A stretch of DNA of 64,000 nucleotides from Streptomyces sp. DH41. GTDB lineage: Bacteria; Actinomycetota; Actinomycetes; Streptomycetales; Streptomycetaceae. The notes beneath the pieces were generated by a model. It made no database searches and was not told the origin of the DNA. It saw only the letters and a program-made list of their open reading frames with translations. Every line of letters begins with the position of its first letter. The first letter of the stretch is position 1. Positions 46,959 to 56,285 of the stretch are shown here, piece after piece. The stretch is taken from positions 124,001-188,000 of the forward strand of contig NZ_JARVKY010000006.1 of assembly GCF_029813785.1 (NCBI RefSeq), written 5' to 3'. The translations under genes and the position numbers were made by a program.

Positions 46959-48655
46959 TGGCCGCCCTCGGGCAGCCCCGGGCCGTCGTCGTGGGCGCCG
47001 GCCCCGTCGGCCTGACCGCCGCTCACGAACTCGCCCGCAGAGGCGTCGCGGTGCGCCTGATCGACGCCGCCGACGGACCCGCGCGCACCAGCCGGGCCGT
47101 GGCCGCGCACCCGCGCACCCTGGAGACGTTCGCGCAGATGGGCATCGCCGACGCCGTGGTCGCGCGGGGCCGCCGGAACCGGGCCTTCACCATGTTCGCC
47201 CGCGGCCGCCGTCTGGTGCGCCTGGAGGCGGACTACTCCACGATGCCGACCTCCCACCCGTACTCGCTGATCGTCGCCCAGACGGACACCGAGGACGAAC
47301 TGCGCCGGGCCGTGGCCCGGCACGGCGTCGACGTCGAGTGGGGCACCCGCCTGACCGCGTTCGAGCAGGACGACGACCGGGTGGTGCTGCGGCTGTCCCG
47401 CGACGGCATCGAAGAGGTCGTCGAGACCTCGTGGCTGGTCGGCTGCGACGGCGGGCACAGCACGGTGCGCAAGCTGCTCGGACTGGAACTGCTCGGGGAG
47501 ACCAGCGAGACCTGGATGCTCGCCGACGCGCCCGTCGACATCGCCCTGCCGCCCGACACCATCTACTGGGCCCACACCGGCAGCCAGGCGATGATGATGG
47601 TGCCCTACGCCCGGGACGGGTACTGGCGGCTGCTCGACACCGCCCCCGGCCCCGGGGCCGCCGACGACGTCGCCGCGCGGTTCGGCGCCAAGCTGTCGGC
47701 CGGACTCGGACGCACGGCACGGGTGGGCGAACCGGAGTGGACCTCCGTCTTCACCTTCCAGCAGCGGATGGTCCGGCGGATGCAGCAGGGCCGGGTCTTC
47801 GTCGCCGGAGACGCCGCCCACGTGCACAGCCCCGCCTCCGGCCAGGGCATGAACACCGGCATCCAGGAGGCGTACAACCTGGCCTGGAAGCTGGCCCAGG
47901 TCGAGCAGGGGCACGCCGGACGGGAACTGCTGGAGAGCTACAGCGAGGAACGGGTGCCCATCGGCGAGGCCCTGCTCGGCTCCACCCGCACCGCCACCGT
48001 CCTCGTCCAGCTCAAGAACCTGCTGGCGTCCGTCGCGCTGCCCGTCGTCTTCACCGTCGTCCGCAACGTGCCGCCACTGCGGCGGGCCATCCAGCGCAAG
48101 GTCCTGGGCGGCATGTCCGGGCTGCGCATCGGCTACCTCCGGTCCTCACTGACCAGCCCCGACCCGCACCCGCACCTCTCCGGCGCCGGGCCCGCGCCCG
48201 GTGAGCGGGTCACGGCCGCGCGGGTCCACGACTCGGGCGTGACCGGCTTCCACGCCCTGCACGAGGAACTGCGCGACCCCCGCTGGTCGCTGCTGCTGGC
48301 CGCCGGGGGCACCGGTCCCGGCGACGGGCCCACCGGCGTGGCCGTCACCGCCGCCGTGCAGTACGGCGAGTGGCTGTCCGTCCGGACCCTGGGCGGCGGC
48401 CCCACCGAGGGCCCCGCCCCGCTCGCCGACCCGGACTCCGCGCTGCGCCGGGCGCTCGGCCTGGCGGCCGGCTGCTGGGTGCTGGTACGCCCGGACGGCT
48501 ACGTCGCCGCGCGCGGCCGCACCCTGACCCGCACCGCGCTGGAGCGGTCACTGGCCCCGCTGCGGCCGGCCACCCGGCTCGCCGGGCAGCCGCCGCGCGA
48601 GCCGGACGTCGTACGCCCCTCACCCGTTCCCCGCACGAAGGAGGACCGAACGTGA
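46958..48655 (+). CDS. FAD-dependent aromatic polyketide hydroxylase
   Basis: A 565-residue class A monooxygenase of the PgaE/RdmE/TcmG type, with VVGAGPVGLTAAHELARRG, VGCDGGHSTVRKLL and VFVAGDAAHVHSPASGQGMN, plus the thioredoxin-like C-terminal domain typical of these larger enzymes. It probably hydroxylates the aromatic core. Start ATG overlaps the ligase stop (TGATG). Confidence 0.92.
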   Translation: MAALGQPRAVVVGAGPVGLTAAHELARRGVAVRLIDAADGPARTSRAVAAHPRTLETFAQMGIADAVVARGRRNRAFTMFARGRRLVRLEADYSTMPTSHPYSLIVAQTDTEDELRRAVARHGVDVEWGTRLTAFEQDDDRVVLRLSRDGIEEVVETSWLVGCDGGHSTVRKLLGLELLGETSETWMLADAPVDIALPPDTIYWAHTGSQAMMMVPYARDGYWRLLDTAPGPGAADDVAARFGAKLSAGLGRTARVGEPEWTSVFTFQQRMVRRMQQGRVFVAGDAAHVHSPASGQGMNTGIQEAYNLAWKLAQVEQGHAGRELLESYSEERVPIGEALLGSTRTATVLVQLKNLLASVALPVVFTVVRNVPPLRRAIQRKVLGGMSGLRIGYLRSSLTSPDPHPHLSGAGPAPGERVTAARVHDSGVTGFHALHEELRDPRWSLLLAAGGTGPGDGPTGVAVTAAVQYGEWLSVRTLGGGPTEGPAPLADPDSALRRALGLAAGCWVLVRPDGYVAARGRTLTRTALERSLAPLRPATRLAGQPPREPDVVRPSPVPRTKEDRT

Positions 48656-49434
48656 CCGCACAGCCCCCCGTCGCCCTCGTCACCGGCGGCACCAGCGGCA
48701 TCGGACTGGCCGTGGCCCGTGAACTGGGCCGCGCGGGACACCGCGTCTTCCTGTGCGCGCGCACCGACATCGACGTCGAACAGACCGTCGAGGAGCTGCG
48801 GGCCGAGGGCCTGGAGGTGGACGGCAGGGCCGCCGACGTACGCTCCCGCACCTCGGTGGCCGACCTGGTGCGCGCCGCGGTGCAGACGTACGGGCCCGTC
48901 ACGGTCCTCGTCAACAACGCCGGACGCAGCGGCGGCGGCGTCACCGCCGACCTCACCGACGACCTCTGGTACGACGTCATCGACACCAACCTCAACAGCG
49001 TGTTCCTGGTGACCCGCGAGGTACTGAAGAACGGCGGCCTGGCCGACGCCGCACACGGACGGATCGTCAACATCGCGTCCACCGCCGGCAAGCAGGGTGT
49101 CCTGCTCGGCGCCCCCTACAGCGCCTCCAAGCACGGTGTGGTCGGCTTCACCAAGGCGCTGGGCCGCGAACTCGCCCCCACGGGCGTCACCGTCAACGCG
49201 GTCTGTCCGGGCTACGTCGAGACGCCGATGGCGTCCCGCGTACGGCAGGGGTACGCCGCCGCCTGGGACACCACCGAGGACGCGGTCCAGGAGCGGTTCG
49301 AGGCGAAGATCCCCCTCGGCCGCTACTCCACGCCGCAGGAGGTCGCCGCACTCGTGGCCTACCTGGCCTCCGGGCCGGCCGCGTCCATCACCGCGCAGGC
49401 GCTCAACGTCTGCGGCGGACTGGGCAATTTCTGA
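48652..49434 (+). CDS. Type II PKS ketoreductase (ActIII-like)
   Basis: A 260-residue SDR with VTGGTSGIGLAVARELG, NNAGRSGGG, catalytic Tyr/Lys in YSASKHG, and the GYVETPMA loop specific to polyketide C9 ketoreductases. It would reduce the C9 carbonyl of the nascent chain. The GTG start overlaps the hydroxylase stop (GTGA). Confidence 0.94.
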   Translation: MTAQPPVALVTGGTSGIGLAVARELGRAGHRVFLCARTDIDVEQTVEELRAEGLEVDGRAADVRSRTSVADLVRAAVQTYGPVTVLVNNAGRSGGGVTADLTDDLWYDVIDTNLNSVFLVTREVLKNGGLADAAHGRIVNIASTAGKQGVLLGAPYSASKHGVVGFTKALGRELAPTGVTVNAVCPGYVETPMASRVRQGYAAAWDTTEDAVQERFEAKIPLGRYSTPQEVAALVAYLASGPAASITAQALNVCGGLGNF

Positions 49435-49459
49435 AACAACGTCAGGGAAGAGGTGTGTG

Positions 49460-50416
49460 GTGACGAGTGAGCGCGTGCACAGGACGTCGCACTCGACCGA
49501 GGTGGACGCACCGGCCGGGATCGTCTACGGACTGATCGCGGACGCCGTGCGGTGGCCGCTGTTCTTTCCACCGAACGTCCACGTGGAGCGGCTGGAGACG
49601 GACGGCACCAACGAGCGGCTGCGGATGTGGGCGACGGCCAACGGCCAGGTGCGGTCCTGGATCTCACAGCGGGTGCAGGACCCGGCGACCCGGCGGGTGG
49701 AGTTCCGCCAGTCGCACCCGCAGGCGCCGGTGGAGACGATGCACGGAACCTGGGCGATCGAGGAGCTGCCGGGCGGCACCACGCTGCTGACCCTGCTGCA
49801 CGACTTCACCGTGTACGGCGACCGGGCGCGGGACGTGGACTGGGTGGAGCGGGCCGTCGAGACCAACTCCCGCGCCGAGCTGGCCAGCCTGAGGCAACTC
49901 GCCGAACGCTGGCGGCGCTTCGACACCCTGGTCCTGTCCTTCGAGGACTCGGTCCGCGTGGACGCTCCCGCCGAACCGGTCTACGACTTCCTCTACCGGG
50001 TCGGCGACTGGCCCCGGCTGATCCCCCACGTGTCCCGGCTGGAGCTCACGGAGGACGCCCCCGGCGTCCAGGTCATGGCGATGGACACGCTCACCGCGGA
50101 CGGCGCCGCGCACACCACGGAGTCCGTGCGGATCTGCTTCCCGCACGCCGGCCGCATCGTCTACAAGCAGACGGCCACACCCGCGCTGATGGAGGCGCAC
50201 ACCGGTGAGTGGTCCGTGGTGTCCGACGGCAGCGGGACGACCGCCGTGGCGCAGCACAGCGTGGTGCTGCGCGAGGACGCCGTCGAACGCGTCCTGGGCC
50301 CGGGCGCGGACCTCGCGCAGGCCCGCCGGTACGTGCGCGAGGCACTCGGCCGCAACTCCACGAACACCCTCGAACTGGCCCGGGAACACGCCGAGTCCGC
50401 GGTGCGGTCCGGGTGA
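49460..50416 (+). CDS. Didomain aromatase/cyclase
   Basis: A 318-residue protein with two SRPBCC/START domains (about 5-150 and 165-315). The first starts HSTEVDAPAGIVYGLIADAV, the second FEDSVRVDAPAEPVYDFLYR. Didomain aromatases (ActVII-like) act on C9-reduced chains and make the first ring, consistent with the adjacent ketoreductase. The GTG at 49460 is six bases after GGAAGAGG; a GTG one codon earlier is possible. Confidence 0.93.
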   Translation: MTSERVHRTSHSTEVDAPAGIVYGLIADAVRWPLFFPPNVHVERLETDGTNERLRMWATANGQVRSWISQRVQDPATRRVEFRQSHPQAPVETMHGTWAIEELPGGTTLLTLLHDFTVYGDRARDVDWVERAVETNSRAELASLRQLAERWRRFDTLVLSFEDSVRVDAPAEPVYDFLYRVGDWPRLIPHVSRLELTEDAPGVQVMAMDTLTADGAAHTTESVRICFPHAGRIVYKQTATPALMEAHTGEWSVVSDGSGTTAVAQHSVVLREDAVERVLGPGADLAQARRYVREALGRNSTNTLELAREHAESAVRSG

Positions 50417-50539
50417 ACGGCCGGTGCGCCCGGGGTCCATCGCGGCTCCGGGCGCACTCCAGCGCCGGCCTGGACAGTCGGCATCGGGAGCTCTCGACGG
50501 ACCCCCGGCGGGGCCACCCCGACGACAGGACGGTGAGCG

Positions 50540-50794
50540 ATGAGCACGGACGCCAGGGCCAGGACGGCGGCCTACCTCTCCAGGTTCTTCCCGGTCCACG
50601 ACCTCGGGGACGACGACGACATCTTCGAGCTGGGCTACGTCAGTTCCCTGTTCGCGATGCAGCTGGTCGCCTTCGTGGAGCGCGAGTTCGGCGTCACGGT
50701 CGAGGACGAGGACATGGATCTGGAGCACTTCCGCACCCTCCGCGCGCTCGACGCCTTCGTCGCACGGAAGCAGTCCGCGCGCGCGGGAGTCTGA
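50540..50794 (+). CDS. Second, atypical acyl carrier protein
   Basis: An 84-residue ACP whose prosthetic-group region reads ELGYVSSLFAMQLVAFVE; Ser36 is the likely phosphopantetheine site. The LGYV-(N/S)-SLFAMQLV pattern and following EREFGVTVEDEDMDLEHF match ACPs of alkoxymalonyl/aminomalonyl-type pathways (FkbJ-like) rather than type II PKS ACPs. ATG start. It precedes an acyl-CoA dehydrogenase gene, as in such extender-unit cassettes, but no FkbH-like glyceryl transferase is present. Confidence 0.85.
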   Translation: MSTDARARTAAYLSRFFPVHDLGDDDDIFELGYVSSLFAMQLVAFVEREFGVTVEDEDMDLEHFRTLRALDAFVARKQSARAGV

Positions 50795-50945
50795 CGACCC
50801 GCCCCGGGGCCGGGCCCCGTGGTGGTCCGGCCGGGCTCCGGCACCGCTCCACCGCCGCTGTGGCCGCTCACGAGGCGGCGCCGTCAACGTGGCGTCCGGG
50901 CGTGCGAGAGGGCCGTCAGGGGACAAAGGAGCTGATCACCGCGCC

Positions 50946-52718
50946 ATGACCGGCATAGCGGAGACCGCACCCGCACCCGCACCCGGACCCGGCGGCCCGC
51001 CGGGCCGCTGGGAGGCGGACGCACGCGCGCGTGCGGCACGGCTGGAAGCCCTGCTCGGCGACCCGTACGACCCGGCCAACCCGCACGGACTGCGTGCCCT
51101 GTTCGCGGCCGACGACCGGCGCACCCCGCCACCCGAGACCGAGGCCCTGCTCGACGAGGAGGGCTGGGCCGCCGAGTTCGTGCCCGTCGCGTACGGCGGC
51201 CGGCTCACCCGGGCCGACCTGCTCGCCCGGGCCCTGCGCCCGGTCTTCCGGCGGGACGTCGCCCTGGGCTTCGGCCACGGCATCACCTCGATGTTCGCGA
51301 CCGGCGCCGTCTGGGCGGCCGGCGGCGAACGCCAGCGGCACGAGCTGGCCGAACTGCTGCTGGCCGGCGGACGCGCCACGATCCTGCACCACGAGCTCGC
51401 CCACGCCAACGCCATCCTGCGGGACGAGTTCACCGCCCGCCCGGCGCCCGGCGGCGGTCACCTCCTGCACGGCCGCAAGGACGTCGTCATCAACGCCGCG
51501 CGCGCGAACGCCCACGTCGTCTACGCCCGCACCGACGCCGCACGGGGACCGCGCAGCCACTCCGTGTTCCTCCTCGACCCCGCGCAGGCCGGCCCCGGCA
51601 CGACACGTCACCTGCCGCGGGTGGAGACCTCGGGCATGCGCGGAGCCCTCTTCAGCGGCCTGGAGTTCGACGGCCGTGCGGTGCCCGGCGACGCGCTCGT
51701 CGGCGGCCCGGGGGACGGCGTCGCCCTGGCCCTGCGCACCTTCCAGGTCAACCGCAGCGTGATCTGCGGCGTCGTCACCGCCGCCGCCGACACCGTCCTG
51801 CACTCCGCGGTCCGGGCCGCCACCACCGGGCGCAGCGGTCCCGTCGCCCGCCGCTGGCACAAAGCCCTCACCGGCGTCTTCGCCGACCTGCTGGCCTGCG
51901 ACGCCATGGCCACCGTCGCGCTGCGCGCGCTCGGCCTGCTGCCCGGCCGGGCCCACGTCTTCGCCGCGGCCGTCAAGTACGTCGTCCCCGACCTGCTGCG
52001 GGAGAACCTGGAGGAGCTGGCCGCGGTGCTGGGCGGCCGGGGCTACGACCTCGACAGCCCGGAGTACGGAGCCCTCGGCAAGCTGGTCCGGGACCTGCCG
52101 GTCGCCGGACTCGGCCACGCCGGCACCGCCTCCTGCCAGGCCGTGATCGTCCCGCAGCTCAGGACGCTGGCGGAGTCCGCCTGGTTCGCCGAGGAGGAGC
52201 CGCCGCCCGAACTGTTCCGCTCGGGCGCCGACCTGCCCGCCCTGGACTACCGGGCGCTGGGCATCGCGGGCGGCGGCGACTTCATGGCCGCGTCCCTGGC
52301 CGGCTCGGCCGCCCGCCTCGCCGCGAGCCGCCGGGTCGGCGGCCAGATCGGCGCGCTCGCCGAACTCGCCGAGGCGTTCGTCGCCGAACTGCGCGCACTG
52401 CGGGAAACCTGCCGGACGCTGCCGCCCTACGGCAGCCGGGCGCTCGCCGACCCCGCCGTGTGCGTGCTGAGCGACCGCTACAGCCTGCTCGTCAGCGCCG
52501 CCGCGGTCCTCGGCGTCTGGGAGGGCCAGGACGGCACGGACCCGTTCCTCGCCGACGCGGCCTGGGCCGTGCTGGCGCTGTCCCGGATCGGCGCCCGGCT
52601 CGGCGTCCCGGTGCCCGACCTGCCCGACGGCTGCACGCGGCAGGTGCTCGACGAACTGATACGCCGCTACCGGTCCGGCCTCGCCTGTGACCTGGACGCC
52701 ACCGTCCTGGCCCAGTGA
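50946..52718 (+). CDS. Large acyl-CoA dehydrogenase-like flavoprotein
   Basis: A 590-residue protein, well above the usual 380-400 for this family. Recognisable segments are WAAEFVPVAYGGRLTRADLL, the LGGRGYD loop and C-terminal GVWEGQDGTDPF, which keeps the Glu of the YEG-type catalytic motif. It probably oxidises an acyl group carried on CoA or the neighbouring ACP. An AAGGAG lies rather far (14 bp) from the ATG. Its role with the ACP and condensation protein is inferred from proximity. Confidence 0.75.
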   Translation: MTGIAETAPAPAPGPGGPPGRWEADARARAARLEALLGDPYDPANPHGLRALFAADDRRTPPPETEALLDEEGWAAEFVPVAYGGRLTRADLLARALRPVFRRDVALGFGHGITSMFATGAVWAAGGERQRHELAELLLAGGRATILHHELAHANAILRDEFTARPAPGGGHLLHGRKDVVINAARANAHVVYARTDAARGPRSHSVFLLDPAQAGPGTTRHLPRVETSGMRGALFSGLEFDGRAVPGDALVGGPGDGVALALRTFQVNRSVICGVVTAAADTVLHSAVRAATTGRSGPVARRWHKALTGVFADLLACDAMATVALRALGLLPGRAHVFAAAVKYVVPDLLRENLEELAAVLGGRGYDLDSPEYGALGKLVRDLPVAGLGHAGTASCQAVIVPQLRTLAESAWFAEEEPPPELFRSGADLPALDYRALGIAGGGDFMAASLAGSAARLAASRRVGGQIGALAELAEAFVAELRALRETCRTLPPYGSRALADPAVCVLSDRYSLLVSAAAVLGVWEGQDGTDPFLADAAWAVLALSRIGARLGVPVPDLPDGCTRQVLDELIRRYRSGLACDLDATVLAQ

Positions 52719-52814
52719 CCCCCTCCGGCACCGCCGCCGGCCCGGCGGCGGTGCCCGCGGAGACGGCACGCACCGCACTCCCGAGCGCCCGACCCATGGA
52801 AAGGGTGGACCGAC

Positions 52815-53795
52815 GTGAACCCCCTGGCAGACGAAGTGAGCCCCCCGACACACGAAGTGGACCGCCCGACAGACACCCCCATGACAGACACCCCCATGAC
52901 AGACACCCCCCTGGCACACACCCCCCTGGCACACACCGGCCCCGCCGGCACCGACCGCATCAGCGAGCCGATCCACGTCGGCGGCCCCGACGGCCCGTGG
53001 CAGGCCGTGCGCGAGGGCATGCGGCTGCGGGGCAACGCCGTGGTGTTCACCACCTGGGGCGAGTGGCTCGGCACCGCCGTCACCGATCCGGGCCTGCGTC
53101 CGCTCCTGGGCCGGGACTGGCAGCGCTACCGGCGCACCGAGGACCCGCTCATCCGCTACCGGTTCGTCACCTCGCGCCTGGTCACCAAGTTCACAGCCGC
53201 CGCCGCCCTGGGCGTACGGGCCACCGACCTCAACCTGGCGTACAAGATCGGCGGCCGGCCCTATCTGCGCGGGCTCGACCAGGTCGACATCAGTCTCACC
53301 CACACCGACGACCTGATCGCGGTGGGCGTGAGCCGCAACGGCAGGATCGGCGTGGACGCCGAACCCGCCGACCGCGCCATGTCGTTCGACCTGCTGCACA
53401 GCCATGTCTGCAGCCCCGCCGAACGCGCCGAACTGGAACTGCTGCCGCAGGCGCGGCGGTCGGCCGCCCTGCTGCGGCTGTGGACCCTGAAGGAGGCGTA
53501 CACCAAGGCCATCGGGCAGGGACTGCGGCTCGGCTTCACCGAGTTCGGGTTCGGCGCCGACGGAGCGGGGCTGCTGACCCCCGGGGGCCGGCCCGCCTCC
53601 CGCGGCGAATGGGCCTTCAGCACGCACCGGGTGCTCGACCGCTACCTCCTGAGCGCCGCCTGCCACGACGCCGGCCTCGACGCCTCCCGCGACACCGCCG
53701 CCCGCACCATGCTCGACGAGGGGTTCATGGGAGCCGTCGCCGACCTGCTCGCCCCCGAACCGCCGGTCGGGGCGGCAGCCGGGACGGAGACCTGA
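52815..53795 (+). CDS. Sfp-type 4'-phosphopantetheinyl transferase (second copy)
   Basis: A 326-residue PPTase with DISLTHTDDLIAVGVS, IGVDAEPADR and WTLKEAYTKAIGQGL. About 45 N-terminal residues precede the domain and include a five-residue repeat (DTPMT/DTPLA/HTPLA). GTG start after AAGGGTGG. It is only distantly similar to the PPTase at 28883, so the two may serve different carrier proteins. Confidence 0.9.
   Translation: MNPLADEVSPPTHEVDRPTDTPMTDTPMTDTPLAHTPLAHTGPAGTDRISEPIHVGGPDGPWQAVREGMRLRGNAVVFTTWGEWLGTAVTDPGLRPLLGRDWQRYRRTEDPLIRYRFVTSRLVTKFTAAAALGVRATDLNLAYKIGGRPYLRGLDQVDISLTHTDDLIAVGVSRNGRIGVDAEPADRAMSFDLLHSHVCSPAERAELELLPQARRSAALLRLWTLKEAYTKAIGQGLRLGFTEFGFGADGAGLLTPGGRPASRGEWAFSTHRVLDRYLLSAACHDAGLDASRDTAARTMLDEGFMGAVADLLAPEPPVGAAAGTET
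52872..52931 (+). repeat. 15-bp tandem repeat in PPTase N-terminus
   Basis: Four 15-bp units; the first two are identical (GACACCCCCATGACA), the last two drift to a CTGGCA ending. They encode DTPMT, DTPMT, DTPLA and HTPLA in the N-terminal extension. Confidence 0.9.
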
Positions 53796-54025
53796 CCCGT
53801 GAGAGGGCACACGTCGGGGCGCCGGCCCCGTCCAGCGCCGTGTCAGCGCCGTGTCGGGGCCGTGTCGGAGCCCGCGCGCATACTCGTCGGGCGTTCGCAC
53901 AGAGGGGAGGGAGGGGCCTTCGAGCCGCACGCCGAGGTCGTGCACACAACCGCCGTGCACACAGCCGTACGCGTGGACCCTACGCCGTACGCGCGACCCC
54001 GGAAGGTGCCCGCCCCGGACCGTCG
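53796..54025. other. Intergenic region upstream of condensation gene
   Basis: 230 bp between the PPTase and condensation genes. A CCGTGTCGG-type short repeat occurs at 53830-53870; nothing else was recognised. Confidence 0.3.
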
Positions 54026-56215
54026 ATGACCGCCCACCACACCTCACCACCGCCGCCCGGCCGGGACACGACCATCGTGCTCGACCTCGGGCCGGCCCCC
54101 CACGACGACCCGGCACTGGAGGTGCACGGCCCGCTGGACGGGGACCGGCTGGAAGCCGCCCTCGACCAGGTCGCCGTCCACCACCCCGACGCGCCGGCCC
54201 CGCCGCACCGGATCGACCGCCACGGACCCGTGCGCCACACGCTGCGCCTCTTTGCCGGGGCACCCGGCGCCGCCTTCCCCTGGGGCCTGCTCGCCGACCT
54301 GCTCACCCATCCCGCGCCCGGCACCCGCGCCGTCCGGTCCGTGCCGCCCACCACGCTCCAGCGCGAACTGCTCGCCGACGCCGACGCCCACCCCGGCCGT
54401 CACGTGGAACGGCTGACCTGGGCCTGGCACGGCCGGCTCGACCTCGACCGGTTCCGTGCCTCCTGGCAGTCCGTCGTCGACCGGGAAAGCGTCCTGCGCG
54501 CCGCCTTCGGCGACGGGTCCGAGCCGCTGCTCCTGCTCCACGACGACGTGGACGCCGACGTCCTGTGGCTGCCGCAGGGCACGGTGGGCTGGCCCGACCT
54601 GGTCGAGCACGACCTACGGCGCGGACTCGACCCGCGCCTGCCGCCCGGCCTGCGGGTCACCGTCCTGGGCGGTGGCTCGGCCGGGCGCGGCGGCGACACG
54701 CCGTCCAGGGTGCTGCTCACCTACCACCACGCGCTGCTCGACGACTTCAGCGCCCGCCTGCTCGTGCGCGAGTTCTACCGCGCCTACCTGGCCGGCGGCC
54801 GGCTGCCCGGCGGGGAACGACGCCCCGACATCCGGGACTACGTCCGCTGGCTGCACCGCCAGGACACCGCGCCGGCCCGGGACTACTGGTCGCACGCCGC
54901 ACCCCGCGCCGACGCCGTCTCCCCCGTCCCGCTCACCGCGGCCCCCGGCCCGACCACCGGGCGTACCGAGGTGCGCCTGGACGCGGCCCTCACCGAACGG
55001 CTCACCGCCTGGGCCGCGCACTGGGGCAGCACCGAGAGCGGTGTCCTGCAGACCCTGTGGGCCGTGCTGCTGTACCGGGCCAGCGGCGCCGAGGGCCCGG
55101 CACGGGTCCGCTTCGGCGTCGCCGTCTCCGGCCGCGGCATCACCCTGGAGGGCGCCGAACGCCTGCCCGCCCCGCTGCGCGCCCCGCTGCCGCTGAGCGT
55201 CGAGGTCGACCCCCGGTCCACAGTGGCGACCCTGCTCGCCGAGGTGCGCGACCGGATCCTGGACATGGCGGCCTACGAATGGGTCTCGCCCGGCCAGATC
55301 CGCGACTGGTCCGCGTCTTCGGCGTCCGTGTCTTCGGCGGCTGAGCCTTCGCCGTCCGTGTCTTCGCCGTCCGTGTCTTCGGCGGCCGGGCCTTCGGCGG
55401 CCGATTCCTCGCCGTCCGTACCTCCCGTGCCCGTACCCTCCGCGTCCGCGCCTTCCGCGTCCGCGCTGCCGGACGGCAGCCTCCTGGTCTTCGAAGGCGG
55501 TCCCCGTACCGTCGACGACCTGACGGCCGAACTCGCCGCGCAGGGCGTCCGGGTGGGGCGGCCCGAACCGCTGGGCGCCCGGACCGCCTTCCCCGTCACG
55601 CTCGTCACCCGGCGGGACGACGACGGCGGACTCGTCCTGACCGCGTCCCACGACCGCTCCCCGTACGCCGACGCCACCAAGGCGCTCACCGACAGCGCGT
55701 CGCTGCTGACCGAGGTGCCCTACCTGGCCGCCGACTCCACCACCGTCGCCGATCTGCTGCGCCTGCTGTCCACCGCCCCCGACGTTCCCGTCCCCGCCGC
55801 GGCCGGCCCGTCCCACGCACCCGTGCCCGAGGCGCCGGCGGAACTCCCGCTCGTCCCGCTGCGAGAGGCCACCGGCCCCGGCGCGGGCACCGTGTGCCTC
55901 GTCCAGACGCACGGCCTGCCCCGGGCGCGCTACGAGCGGCTGGCCGAGACCTACCGGGGCCCCGAGTCGGTCGTCCTGCTGCGCACGACCGCGAGCGGCG
56001 GGCACGCCGTACCGGGCGTGCCGCACGACACCGGCCCCCCGCTCGTCCTCGCGGCCTTCTCCGGCGGCGGCACCGCCGCCTGCGAGATCGCCCGGCGCAT
56101 CGCGACGGACGGAGGACGGCCCCCGCTCGTGGTGCTCACCGGCGCCACGACCGACGACGCCGCCTTCGCCCGGACGCTCGAATCCGTCGCCGCACGGGCC
56201 GGACACCCCAGGTGA
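54026..56215 (+). CDS. Condensation-domain protein with internal linker and half thioesterase
   Basis: 729 residues. An NRPS-type condensation fold runs from about 100 to 575. The active motif is [11 protein letters not shown] (H234-H235...D239), with Asp in place of the usual Gly after HHxxxD. A Ser/Ala/Pro-rich tract (about 429-485) interrupts the C-terminal lobe before [10 protein letters not shown]. Residues 600-729 resemble a thioesterase N-terminal half with a nucleophile-like [15 protein letters not shown] but no recognisable catalytic His region. It may transfer an acyl group from a carrier protein to the polyketide or an amine. ATG with weakly spaced GGAAGG. Confidence 0.78.
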   Translation: MTAHHTSPPPPGRDTTIVLDLGPAPHDDPALEVHGPLDGDRLEAALDQVAVHHPDAPAPPHRIDRHGPVRHTLRLFAGAPGAAFPWGLLADLLTHPAPGTRAVRSVPPTTLQRELLADADAHPGRHVERLTWAWHGRLDLDRFRASWQSVVDRESVLRAAFGDGSEPLLLLHDDVDADVLWLPQGTVGWPDLVEHDLRRGLDPRLPPGLRVTVLGGGSAGRGGDTPSRVLLTYHHALLDDFSARLLVREFYRAYLAGGRLPGGERRPDIRDYVRWLHRQDTAPARDYWSHAAPRADAVSPVPLTAAPGPTTGRTEVRLDAALTERLTAWAAHWGSTESGVLQTLWAVLLYRASGAEGPARVRFGVAVSGRGITLEGAERLPAPLRAPLPLSVEVDPRSTVATLLAEVRDRILDMAAYEWVSPGQIRDWSASSASVSSAAEPSPSVSSPSVSSAAGPSAADSSPSVPPVPVPSASAPSASALPDGSLLVFEGGPRTVDDLTAELAAQGVRVGRPEPLGARTAFPVTLVTRRDDDGGLVLTASHDRSPYADATKALTDSASLLTEVPYLAADSTTVADLLRLLSTAPDVPVPAAAGPSHAPVPEAPAELPLVPLREATGPGAGTVCLVQTHGLPRARYERLAETYRGPESVVLLRTTASGGHAVPGVPHDTGPPLVLAAFSGGGTAACEIARRIATDGGRPPLVVLTGATTDDAAFARTLESVAARAGHPR
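55311..55470 (+). repeat. Ser/Pro/Ala-coding degenerate repeat within condensation gene
   Basis: Degenerate TCTTCGGCG/GCCGTCCGTG units encode [24 protein letters not shown] sequence inserted in the C-domain. Frame is preserved. Confidence 0.75.
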
Positions 56216-56285
56216 CCGGCCCGTCGGCGGCGCGGCGGCGGCCGGGTCCGCCGGCCGCCCTCAGAGGCCACACCACTGGAGAGTC

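Noticed and set aside
50916..54263. Very long open frame on the minus strand (over 1,100 codons)
   Set aside because: It runs opposite the acyl-CoA dehydrogenase and PPTase genes, has Gly/Arg/Val/His-rich composition with no recognisable domain and arises from high-GC third-position bias.
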